NCBI GenBank assembly: GCA_016782865.1
Contig: JADHXR010000016.1
Coordinates: 1 to 64,000 of the forward strand
Length of the DNA stretch: 64,000 bases
Source of the DNA: Phycisphaerae bacterium
Lineage (GTDB): Bacteria; Planctomycetota; Phycisphaerae; Sedimentisphaerales; Anaerobacaceae
Reading direction: 5' to 3'
Shown here: piece by piece, positions 1 through 8,600 of the stretch
Position numbering within the stretch: the first letter of the stretch is position 1
How the letters are laid out: each line of letters opens with the position of its first letter
Notes under the pieces: generated by a model
What the model was told of the DNA's origin: nothing
Seen by the model: the letters and a program-made list of their open reading frames with translations, nothing else
The model's database searches: none
Position numbers and translations under genes: made by a program

Positions 1-2
1 CC

Positions 3-131
3 GAGGGCGAGAGGGACAGGTTCAGACAGGAAATGCGTGAAAGAATGGGCGGCGGACGAGGCGGCGGGTCTGGTGGCGACCGAGGCGGACGTGGCGGCGG
101 GCCGGGCGGCGGACGCGTCGAAAGAAGATAA
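3..131 (+). CDS. C-terminal tail of a Gly/Arg-rich protein (partial, 5' end outside window)
   Basis: An open frame runs from the window edge to a TAA at 129-131 and gives a 42-residue tail. It begins with a charged stretch (RDRFRQEMRERMGG) and then becomes Gly/Arg-rich (GGGRGGGSGGDRGG). The composition and the QEMRERM-type motif resemble the following protein (EGMRERFQNM, AQMRERGG), so the two are probably tandem relatives. The next gene begins 16 bases downstream, which suggests one operon leading into the secretin. The function is unknown. The frame and stop are seen directly; reading it as a coding tail rests on the shared composition and the operon spacing. Confidence 0.6.
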   Translation, partial: EGERDRFRQEMRERMGGGRGGGSGGDRGGRGGGPGGGRVERR

Positions 132-147
132 CAAGGATTGCCGCAAG

Positions 148-780
148 GTGAAAAAAATGAAACCGTCAGGAAAAACAACATTATTTGCATTAGTTTGTAT
201 TGCGGTGCTTTTCGCATCGTATGGAGTCGGCTTGGGCGTCAGGAAGATCCGGTTCGCAGGGGTCGAGGGACAAGCCTCGGCTGATGTCAAGTCCGAGGAA
301 CCGGCGGATGAATCTGACGAGGAAGCAGTCGCCGCAGAGGAAGGCACTTCCGGACCGTCCGAAGAAGTGGCGGCAGAACCGTCCGCGGACCCTGATGAAG
401 AAGTCGCCGCCCGACCGGAACGCCCCGAAGGAGGAAGGATGAGGGGCGAGGGAATGAGAGAGCGATTCCAGAATATGTCCGAGGAAGAGCGACAAGAGGC
501 AATGGCTCAGATGCGCGAGAGAGGGGGCAGAGGCAGAGGTGGAGGTGGAGGAGAAGGAGAAGGCAGAGGCGGGGGCGCATTTTCTCAGCTCTCCGAAGAG
601 GACAGGGATAATCTTCGAGCGGAGATGGAAGCGTTAGGGGCCGGAGAAATGTCCGATGAAGAAAGGCAACAAGCGAGAACCGAGATATTTCAAAAATATG
701 GCATCACCCCCCGAGAAGGGGGCGGTGGCAGGCCCGGTGGCGGGCAAGGTGGCGGACGTCGCCAGGGTGGCAGAGAATAG
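148..780 (+). CDS. Membrane-anchored Glu- and Gly/Arg-rich protein next to secretin
   Basis: I choose the GTG at 148 because AAGGA at 133-137 lies 10 bases upstream; an in-frame ATG at 157 is the alternative. The roughly 210-residue product starts with a basic tip and one hydrophobic segment (LFALVCIAVLFASYGVGLGV, about residues 12-31), so it is an inner-membrane anchor or uncleaved signal. An acidic Glu/Ala/Pro stretch follows, then three short charged helices marked by MSEEER, LSEEDR and MSDEER, separated by Gly/Arg-rich runs. It ends in a Gly/Arg tail (PGGGQGGGRRQGG). No enzymatic domain is recognisable. It sits 33 bases before the secretin gene. A structural or assembly role in the same secretion or pilus system is an inference from position only. 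Confidence 0.7.
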   Translation: MKKMKPSGKTTLFALVCIAVLFASYGVGLGVRKIRFAGVEGQASADVKSEEPADESDEEAVAAEEGTSGPSEEVAAEPSADPDEEVAARPERPEGGRMRGEGMRERFQNMSEEERQEAMAQMRERGGRGRGGGGGEGEGRGGGAFSQLSEEDRDNLRAEMEALGAGEMSDEERQQARTEIFQKYGITPREGGGGRPGGGQGGGRRQGGRE

Positions 781-813
781 CAAAGTAACAGGATTTACAG
801 TGAGGTGAACGAA

Positions 814-3800
814 ATGGACAGGTCAAAATCAATAATATCGATTGTAGTCGGGCTCGCGGCGGTCCTTATTGTCTGGAGGGTGGGATTTCATCCGCCTTTG
901 CCGGAGCAAGTAGAAAAGCCAACCGAAACCAAGGTGGCTGCCGATCCGAACAAGCCTGGCGAAGCGAAGAAGCCGGCCGATCCAAACGAGCCCGGCAAAA
1001 CAGTTGTCGCCAAGAAACCCGACGAACCCGAGGATCCTAACGCGCCCGACAAGGTGGTTGCCAAAGGTGACGAGAAGAAACCGGAGGATCCGAATGATCC
1101 GATGGAATCTCTCAACCTCAACGATGTGGCGATGAAGGACATCATCAAGAAACTCGCAGACTGGACGGGCAAGGCGGTCATCCCGAGCGAGGATGCACAA
1201 AAAATTAAGGTGACCATATACGCACCGAAAAGGGTACCGCGAAGCGAGGCTCTCTCGCTGATTTACGCCGGGCTGCGTATGAAGGGCTACGCCGCCGAGT
1301 TTACCGACAAGATAATCTATCTCAAGACCATGAAGGACGCGAAACTCGGCGAGGTCCCCACGATAGCCGCGGATTATCCTCTGGAGCTGATCGAGAACAA
1401 AGACCAGATAGTCCAGAAGTTCTTTAGGCTCAAGAGCTACAGCCCCACCCAAATGGGCCAGATTCTCACGCCGCTGATGGGCGAGTACGGTCACATAAGC
1501 GCCGATGAAAACACCGGCAGCCTGATGGTGATCGATACGGTCAAGAGCCTGATGCGTATAGATCTGATTATCAAGCAATACGACGTGGTTGACGCCGCTG
1601 AGGTCGATACGGAGATATTCGAGATACACAACGGCAACCCGGATGAAATAGTCGCCTTGCTGGAGAAGCTGCTCGGCGGCAGCGGCGGCAGCAGTCAAAG
1701 ACGCGGTCCTTTTGGAAGACCACCGAGTAGGGGCAGCAGCTCATCCGGGGCGGCAACCACGGTCACAGTCGGGACCAGCCGGACGCCGGCCATACTCATC
1801 CCCGAGACGGTATACAGTTGGGTTATTGCAAAGGCAACCGCCGAAGATCTCAAGGAGATCGGCATCTGGATCGAAAAACTCGACAAAGCGGTCCCAACGG
1901 TCCTGGCCGATCAGCCGCTCTCCAGCTTCGAGAACAAGAACCAGGTCATCCAGAGGTTCTACAGACTGCAGAACTACTCCTCCTCTCAGATGGCACAGGT
2001 CGTCGGCGCGCTGCTTACCGATGAGGGCCATCTCAGCGCTGACGAAAACACGAGAACTCTGATGGTGATGGACACCGTCAAGAATCTGATGCGCATCGAG
2101 GGGATCATCGATGAGTTCGATGTGCCTGAGGCCGAGCAGGCCCTCACGGAAACTTTTGTGCTTGATCACGGGGATCCGGCAGAGATTGTCCAGTTGCTGC
2201 GGACGCTCTTGAGCTTCGATGGCTCGGGCGGCAGCTCCAGCCGCGGCAGCAGCAGCCGGTACGGCAGCAGCAGCAGCAGCCGGTACGGTGGAAGCAGTTA
2301 CGCCAGTTACGGCCGAGGCGGCAGCAGCTCGTACAGACCGAGCAGTTCCAGATCATCAGGTTCTCCCTCGGTAATTGGCACGAGTCAAGTTCCGATAGTG
2401 CTCGTACCGGAGCCGACTCGCAAGTGGATTATTGCGCGCTCATCGGCCGAGGATATGAAGAAAATCGCCGAGTGGATAGAGAAGCTCGACAAGGAAGAAA
2501 AGATCGAAAGGGAATACGAAACGGTCCAGTTGGGATACGCCGACGTCAGCGAAGTAGCACAACGTCTCAACGAAGCGATTCAGGATATGCCGGGCTCGGA
2601 GTTGCAGCAGAGCGTTCTGATTCAGCCATTGACCCAGGCAAGACAGATCATGATCTTCGGCAGGAAGGATCTGCGTGAACTAGTCAAGAAGCTGATCAAA
2701 GAGATTGACATCCCCTCGGGCCTGTTCGAAACAAGGGTCTTTATCCTGAAATACGCCGATGCCGACAAGATCCAGGAGAATCTCGAAGCCCTTTACGAAC
2801 AGCAATCCGGCTATTCTTACGGTTCCAGCTACAGCCGTAGCGGTTATAGGGGAACCTCACGCAACGTTGAGAGTTCGGAGACGGTCAGAGTGATAGCCTA
2901 TGCGACGATGCACCAGGTGACTGTCATCGCCGCACCTGAGAACATGCTCAAGATTGCCAAGCAGATTGAAGAATGGGACATTCCGCTCGATCTGGATCAG
3001 GTCAAGCCGCGAATACTCACGCTGAACAATTCCGACCCTGTGCAAATGACTGACTTGCTCAAGACGCTTTTCAGCGAAGAATCCAGCAGCAGCTCAGGAA
3101 ACTTTATGCGTATGTTTTTTGGCGACGACATGGATGAAAAACAGAAGATTGTCGGACCCCTTTACGGCCAGTTGACCTTCGAAGAAGTGCCGGGGACCAA
3201 GAAGATCATCGTCATAAGCAACGTCGCCGGGGCGTATGAAGTGATTGAGGACTTGGTAAACGAGCTTGACAGCGAGGAGATGGCCGAGATTCCGGAGCTT
3301 ATCGAGTTGAAGTACGCAGACCCTGAAGATCTGTGCGAGCGCCTCAATGCATTGTTCGTCGAAGCCGGCCAGCAGGCGACTATCAGACTCACCAATAAAG
3401 GATTGAGTGAGGAGTCGCAGATGGACACTGAAGATACGGGCGGGGGCGGCAACACAGGCAATAACGCGGCGCAGCAGGCCACCTACACGCCGCCGTGGTC
3501 CGGCTCCGGCGCTCGCAGCGGGCTTAACACGGAGATGCCCATAAGCAACGTTATCGGGAGAGTCCGCTTCGTACCGGAACCGCACACCAAGTCAATTATG
3601 GTCCTCTCGCCGCCTGAGTTCATGGCGAACATAAGGGCTTTGATCGATCTACTGGACGTAGCGGGCAAACAGGTGATCATAGAGGCGGTAATCGTGGAAA
3701 TAGAGCACAGCAAGGTGACTTCTCTCGGCGTCGAGCTGGCAACGAATCCGGCTGCGTTCGGTTCATTAAATGCCAATGCCATTACAGCTCTTGGCAATCT

Positions 3801-4503
3801 CACACATTTCGGAACTCACGGCTCAGCTTCCGGAACAATCTCGCCCGCTGCGGGGTGGGATGTAACAGGAGCATCGGGATCGGTGCTCGGCCTCGGGACG
3901 GATATTTACGCCTTGATTGATTTCCTCGTCAAGACAACCAACGCCAAAATCCTGAATCAGCAGACGGTCTGGACCAAGGACAACGAAGAGGCGATGTTCT
4001 TCAAGGGTAAAAGGGTCGCGTTCTCGGGCGCCACCACCATAACACAAAACACAACCCAGCAGAGTATTAGTTACGATATGGTAGGTATGGAGTTGAAAGC
4101 TCGACCGAGCATTACGCCCGAGAAAAACGTCGATATGGTAGTCGGTCTCGAGATATCTTCGCTTCTCACAGACATAGTGAATGACCAGCCCGTACGCAGT
4201 AGCATGAACACCGAAACCAACATGATCGTGGAGAACGGCCAGACCCTCATGCTCGGCGGCATCCTGTCCCAGACCGACACCACTGTCGAACACAAGCTTC
4301 CGCTGCTCGGCGATCTACCTTTGGTCGGCGGCCTGTTCCGGCATACCAGCATCAATCGGTCAAACAGTGAAATGCTTGTGTTCATAACGCCGCGTGTGGT
4401 AGACAACCCTTCGGAAGAGGTCCCCTCGGCAACAGAAGCACTGGATAAGCTCAAAGAGTCCCGCGAGCAATTGGACGCATCGGTGGAAGCGATGATGAAG
4501 TAG
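814..4503 (+). CDS. Type II/IV-type secretin with multiple repeated N-domains (GspD/PilQ-like)
   Basis: This is an outer-membrane secretin subunit forming the exit channel of a type II secretion or type IV pilus system. ATG 814 is preferred to GTG 805 because GAGGTG at 802-807 lies 6 bases upstream. By rough residue position it has an N-terminal hydrophobic segment (6-25), a Pro/Lys spacer (30-95), an N0-like domain (about 97-175), and at least six NolW/N1-type repeats starting near 203, 380, 566, 640, 730 and 828. The C-terminal secretin domain (about 950-1197) carries VIIEAVIVEIE, GMELKARPSI and the late signature LPLLGDLPLVGGLF. The first two repeats are near-duplicates (both contain ADENT, LMV and DTVK). 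Each is followed by a Ser/Gly-rich linker, near 290-315 and 470-525. At 1229 residues it is nearly twice the usual GspD length. The gene ends in a hairpin at 4514-4547. Confidence 0.93.
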   Translation: MDRSKSIISIVVGLAAVLIVWRVGFHPPLPEQVEKPTETKVAADPNKPGEAKKPADPNEPGKTVVAKKPDEPEDPNAPDKVVAKGDEKKPEDPNDPMESLNLNDVAMKDIIKKLADWTGKAVIPSEDAQKIKVTIYAPKRVPRSEALSLIYAGLRMKGYAAEFTDKIIYLKTMKDAKLGEVPTIAADYPLELIENKDQIVQKFFRLKSYSPTQMGQILTPLMGEYGHISADENTGSLMVIDTVKSLMRIDLIIKQYDVVDAAEVDTEIFEIHNGNPDEIVALLEKLLGGSGGSSQRRGPFGRPPSRGSSSSGAATTVTVGTSRTPAILIPETVYSWVIAKATAEDLKEIGIWIEKLDKAVPTVLADQPLSSFENKNQVIQRFYRLQNYSSSQMAQVVGALLTDEGHLSADENTRTLMVMDTVKNLMRIEGIIDEFDVPEAEQALTETFVLDHGDPAEIVQLLRTLLSFDGSGGSSSRGSSSRYGSSSSSRYGGSSYASYGRGGSSSYRPSSSRSSGSPSVIGTSQVPIVLVPEPTRKWIIARSSAEDMKKIAEWIEKLDKEEKIEREYETVQLGYADVSEVAQRLNEAIQDMPGSELQQSVLIQPLTQARQIMIFGRKDLRELVKKLIKEIDIPSGLFETRVFILKYADADKIQENLEALYEQQSGYSYGSSYSRSGYRGTSRNVESSETVRVIAYATMHQVTVIAAPENMLKIAKQIEEWDIPLDLDQVKPRILTLNNSDPVQMTDLLKTLFSEESSSSSGNFMRMFFGDDMDEKQKIVGPLYGQLTFEEVPGTKKIIVISNVAGAYEVIEDLVNELDSEEMAEIPELIELKYADPEDLCERLNALFVEAGQQATIRLTNKGLSEESQMDTEDTGGGGNTGNNAAQQATYTPPWSGSGARSGLNTEMPISNVIGRVRFVPEPHTKSIMVLSPPEFMANIRALIDLLDVAGKQVIIEAVIVEIEHSKVTSLGVELATNPAAFGSLNANAITALGNLTHFGTHGSASGTISPAAGWDVTGASGSVLGLGTDIYALIDFLVKTTNAKILNQQTVWTKDNEEAMFFKGKRVAFSGATTITQNTTQQSISYDMVGMELKARPSITPEKNVDMVVGLEISSLLTDIVNDQPVRSSMNTETNMIVENGQTLMLGGILSQTDTTVEHKLPLLGDLPLVGGLFRHTSINRSNSEMLVFITPRVVDNPSEEVPSATEALDKLKESREQLDASVEAMMK

Positions 4504-4513
4504 GCAAAATTAC

Positions 4514-4547
4514 CGGGCGGATTTTCGCTGATGCGGCAATCCGCCCG
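4514..4547. terminator. Hairpin between convergent secretin and VOC genes
   Basis: A 10-base perfect stem (CGGGCGGATT, 4514-4523; AATCCGCCCG, 4538-4547) with a 14-base loop lies 11 bases after the secretin stop and 42 bases from the stop of the convergent VOC gene. The U-run is weak on both strands (ACACTTATTT on +), so it may act as a bidirectional, imperfect terminator. Confidence 0.6.
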
Positions 4548-4588
4548 ACACTTATTTGCGATGCACCCGGCCGCCTGCATGTGTCGGT

Positions 4589-5005
4589 TCAGGATCCGTG
4601 TGAGAGCATTGGCTCGGCTCGCTTGAGAAACTGGATGGGAACCGCCCACGGGTCGCGCAGCATTGCGATCTCATCGCCAGCCTCTGTCGTCGACCGCTCA
4701 CCAACGAGCGTCGCGCCGGCGGCAACCAGCTCGCGGCAGATTCGGTCCACATCATCGACCATAAAGCAAATATGAAACACAAGTGGATTCATGGATCGAT
4801 AATCAGGCACAGCGTCGGGCGGATTCGTATAAAGCTCAAGCATCATATTCTCTTGCTCATCGCAGATGAAACGCACGTTGATCGGGGGCGGGCCCTTTCT
4901 AATGATCTTCATTCGAAGATTCTCGCTGTACCACCCGGCCATAGCCGCCGGGTCTTCGACATTGATTGCAACATGTTCCAGACGAATTCTGTTGGCTTTG
5001 TCCAT
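4589..5005 (-). CDS. VOC-superfamily (glyoxalase/bleomycin-resistance-like) protein
   Basis: A 138-residue protein of the vicinal oxygen chelate fold, normally built from two beta-alpha-beta-beta-beta units that bind a divalent metal. Candidate metal ligands are His11 (RLEHVAINV), the Glu in MMLELYT and the His in LVFHICFMVDD. The last part (EAGDEIAMLRDPWAVPIQF) matches the family's closing strand. The start at 5005 is chosen because AAGGAG lies just upstream; the frame stays open farther upstream but has no ribosome site there. The substrate cannot be told from sequence. Family members include lactoylglutathione lyase, epimerases and dioxygenases. It converges on the secretin gene and appears monocistronic. 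Confidence 0.88.
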   Translation of the reverse strand: MDKANRIRLEHVAINVEDPAAMAGWYSENLRMKIIRKGPPPINVRFICDEQENMMLELYTNPPDAVPDYRSMNPLVFHICFMVDDVDRICRELVAAGATLVGERSTTEAGDEIAMLRDPWAVPIQFLKRAEPMLSHGS

Positions 5006-5242
5006 TGCCTGTCGCTCCTTACCATCATGTTGGGCTGCACCTTTTTGGTGCTGACGCAGCATCATATTAGCGGACAACTCGATCCAGTCAAGGTTTCTGC
5101 GCCGGCACGTCGAAGGTGGCCGGGCTCCCCGCAAGCCCCACAGACAGAGCCTGGTCCGAAAACTACTTCTTCTCGGTCGCAGAGGCTGACAGACCCGGAA
5201 GAATTTCGCTAAACCTCAAATGTTGGCCCCGGTTCACGTAAA

Positions 5243-5275
5243 AGCCTTGACTTTTGAAGGCTCATATGGTATTCT
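5243..5275 (+). promoter_or_regulatory. Candidate sigma70 promoter overlapping a palindrome
   Basis: TTGACT (5247-5252), a 17-base spacer and TATTCT (5270-5275) form a reasonable promoter facing the ParA-fusion gene. The -35 box overlaps an inverted repeat AGCCTT (5243-5248) / AAGGCT (5257-5262), which could be an operator. This is pattern only. Confidence 0.45.
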
Positions 5276-5430
5276 GGCGTTGGTTGGTGGTGTGATGAAG
5301 AGTCGCGGCGGCGGCATGTCAACACCTCTTGTGATAACTCAAGAAACGCAATGATCGGCGGCGCCGGTCGTAAGTTATCGCGGCTTTTGGCATTTGTGAG
5401 GGTAGCAGTCAGCTAAGATACTGAGAGTAC

Positions 5431-5439
5431 TGGTATTAT
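5431..5439 (+). promoter_or_regulatory. Candidate extended -10 promoter
   Basis: TGGTATTAT is a TGn-TATTAT extended -10 element with no good -35 box. It would be a second, nearer start for the ParA-fusion transcript. Confidence 0.3.
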
Positions 5440-5690
5440 AGGTTCCTCGCTCGGGCAGGAGTCGCCCAATATCCTACGAGTTGCTTTGGCCGTGGGCAGG
5501 CCGCATTAGATAACAGGGCCGGGGAGATTTTTTTCAGGAGAAGGGACTCGAAAAAGTCGATATTTATGCGATCTGTGCGGCATTTATATTGCCTGGTGGG
5601 CCTGATCGGCCCGGCAATGGGCGGATTGGTTATCGAGATATGCGCAGGAATCTATGACGTGGACTGACCAGGCGCGGCCGCGGGAGAAAT

Positions 5691-8600
5691 ATGAGAACTA
5701 TAGTGATAACGAATCAGAAGGGTGGTTGCGGCAAGACAACCACTGCGGTGAATCTCGCCGCCGCCCTTGCGCAGATGGGCCGGAAGGTTCTGATGCTCGA
5801 TCTGGACCCGCAGGCGCACGCTACTCTCGGTCTGGGCTGCAAGCCTGACACTTGCAAGAGAACCATTTACCACTGCCTCGCCCAAAGGCAGGTTCCAATC
5901 TCCAAAGTCATAATAAATACGGAAACCCCGGGTCTTGATCTGGCGCCGAGCAGCATCTTGCTCGCAAAAGCCGAACAGGAACTGATCGCCGTATCCCGGA
6001 AAGAATTCATTCTGGCCGACCAGCTCGAAACTGTAAGCAACAAATACGATATCTGCGTTATAGACTGCCCGCCGTCGCTGGGGCTGTTGACCTTCAGTGC
6101 GCTTGTTGCCAGCACGGACGTAATCGTGCCCGTCCAGGCACAGTATTATTCGCTGGAAGGTCTCAAGCAGATGCTCGATACAATCAAGACGGCCAGAAAG
6201 CGTTTCTATCCCTGTTCTGTAAAGATCCTCGGCATTCTGCTGACGTTCGTCGAGGACAAGTCAGCATTGAGCCTTCAGGTGGAGCAGCAGATGAGAGCGT
6301 TCTTCGGGGATCTGGTGTTCGACACGGTCATTCACAGGACAATGAGTCTCGCTGAGGCGCCGAGTGCCGGAGAGTCTATTTCGGGTTACGCCCCGCAAAG
6401 CCAGGGAGCCGCCGAGTACAGAACTTTGGCTGAGGAGGTGTCTAACGGAGAGTATAAGAGAAAAAGGAAGCTGCCCAAAGAGGTCCCGGCAATTGTCGAT
6501 GAAGCCGAAAGTGCCGATGAAGCCGAAAGTGCCGATGAAGCCGAAAGTGTCGAGACAAGCGGCGCACTCGAGCCGGCAATGACGCAGGAGGCAGTAGAAC
6601 AAATTGCGACCATTCCACAGGAGGCTCCGAAACAGGGTCTGCAAACCTCTTCCAGCGTCGGCGCGACAATCAAGAAACTCGCGTTTATTTTCGTATCGAC
6701 GACTCTCATTGTCGCCGCAGTTATCGGCATTGTTTACGTCCTGAACAGAGCCAACATAACCAACAGGCCGCCGCGGGCTGAGCCGGTCAGCGCAAGGGTC
6801 AAGGAAGACACGGCCGTTGCCATCACCCTCGCGGCCACTGACCGGGACGAAGACCAATTGAGCTACCGCCTGGTGACAAACCCGTCTCACGGAACGTTGA
6901 GCGGCACACGATCGGCTCTGACTTACACCCCGCAGGCAAACTACAGCGGGCCGGACAGCTTCACCTACACCGTCAGCGACGGCGAAGTCGACAGCGACTC
7001 GGCAACCGTATCGATCACGGTAGCGGCCGTCGACGATGTGCCGGCGGCAAATCACCTGTCTGTGATGACAAAAGTGGACAGGTCCGCATCCATTAATCTG
7101 ACAGGAAATGACGTAGACAGCGAGACGCTGAGCTTCGCCATTGCCACACAGCCAAAGCACGGCACGCTTGCCGCCTTCGGCTCGGACTTCGCCCGTAACG
7201 GAAAGCTCCTCTACACGCCTGAGGCGCGTTACACCGGTTCGGATAGTTTCACCTTCAGAGTGAACGATGGCACAACCGACAGCACGCCGGCGACGGTATC
7301 GATCTATGTCACGCTGAACCAGGTCCCCATGGCGGAGCCACAGACGGTAACCATGGCTGAGGACGCGCCCGACGTCGTTACCCTTGGGGGCAGTGATCCG
7401 GATGAAGACACGGTGGTTTACAGCGTGGTAACCGGCCCGGCCCACGGGGCCCTGAGCGGAACGGCGCCGAATCTGACCTATACGCCCAACAGAGACTTTC
7501 ACGGCCCGGACAGCTTTACCTTCAAGGTCAATGACGGCGCAGCGGACAGCGCCCCGGCGACCGTATCGATTACCGTGACGAAAGTAAACGACCCGTCTGT
7601 GGCTGCCAGCGACCATGTAACAACCTCGGAAGACACGTCGACCGCCATTTCCCTGAGAGGTATTGATCCGGATGGAGATCGCCTGACTTATTCGATCGTG
7701 ACAAGGCCGTCCCATGGAAGCCTCAGCGGGACCGGGCCAAACGTAGTCTACGAACCCGACCAGAATTTCAACGGTCCGGACAATTTTACTTTCAAAATTA
7801 ATGACGGGACAACCGACAGTGTGCCCGCGACGATCTCGATCATGGTAATCGCAGCCGCCGATGCGCCGATAGCCAACGACGTGAGCGTCACGGTACATGA
7901 AGACAAGGAGCAGTCGATAATCCTGACCGGCACCGATCCTGACGGCGATCCGCTAACCTTCGCCGTGCTCAGAACTCCGGCCCACGGGACTTTGACCGGG
8001 AACGCACCGAACGTAATCTATACGCCCGATCCGAATTTCAGTTGGCTGGACAGCTTCACCTTCAGAGTCAACGACGGCACCGCCGACAGTGCCCCCGCAA
8101 CCGTAAGGATATCGGTAACGCCCGTCAATGACCCGCCTGAAGCCCATGACGACGCGATCGTCACGCAGGAGGATACGCCGACGACAATTGACGTACTTGC
8201 AAACGACACCGAAGTGGACAACGAACTGCTCAAGATAACAGCGGTGAGCAAGAGCGCAAACGGCTCGGTTACCGTCAATCCCACGGGTACGCTAACGTAC
8301 ACCCCGAATGCAAACTTCTACGGCAAAGACACGTTCACGTATATCGTTACCGACCGCGAAGGTATGACCGACACAGCTACGGTGAGAGTCGAGGTCACCC
8401 CGGCCAACGATATGCCGTTGATTACTTCCAAGCCCGTTATCGTCGCCATGGTGGGGGTACAATACACCTACGATGTCGATGCTACCGATCCCGACCGCAC
8501 AGACAAGCTGACCTACTCCTTGACCTCCCGGCCTTTGGGCATGACCATTGAGCCCGCCAGCGGCCTGATACGCTGGACTCCGATCGAAGGGCAGAAAGAC

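Larger units (their letters stand above)
5006..5690. other. Long intergenic/leader region upstream of the ParA-fusion gene
   Basis: About 685 bases without a convincing gene. Downstream of two candidate promoters (5247-5275 and 5431-5439) the leader to the ATG at 5691 would be about 250-410 bases, long for this window. Small inverted repeats are present (for example GACT/AGTC around 5545-5560). I could not match it to a riboswitch family I know; specifically I did not find the c-di-GMP-I core. Open frames on the + strand here are short and lack ribosome sites. Confidence 0.5.

Noticed and set aside
829-1698. Minus-strand frame opposite the secretin start
   Set aside because: The secretin frame carries conserved repeats, so this frame is a shadow.
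5281-5690. Possible riboswitch in the ParA-fusion leader
   Set aside because: I looked for the c-di-GMP-I core and other familiar conserved riboswitch cores and found none; only small inverted repeats are present.
6261-7898. Long minus-strand open frame (545 codons) opposite the ParA-fusion gene
   Set aside because: It is antisense to a well-supported repeat protein. Its length follows from the GC-rich repeat codons, and it has no ribosome site or family match.
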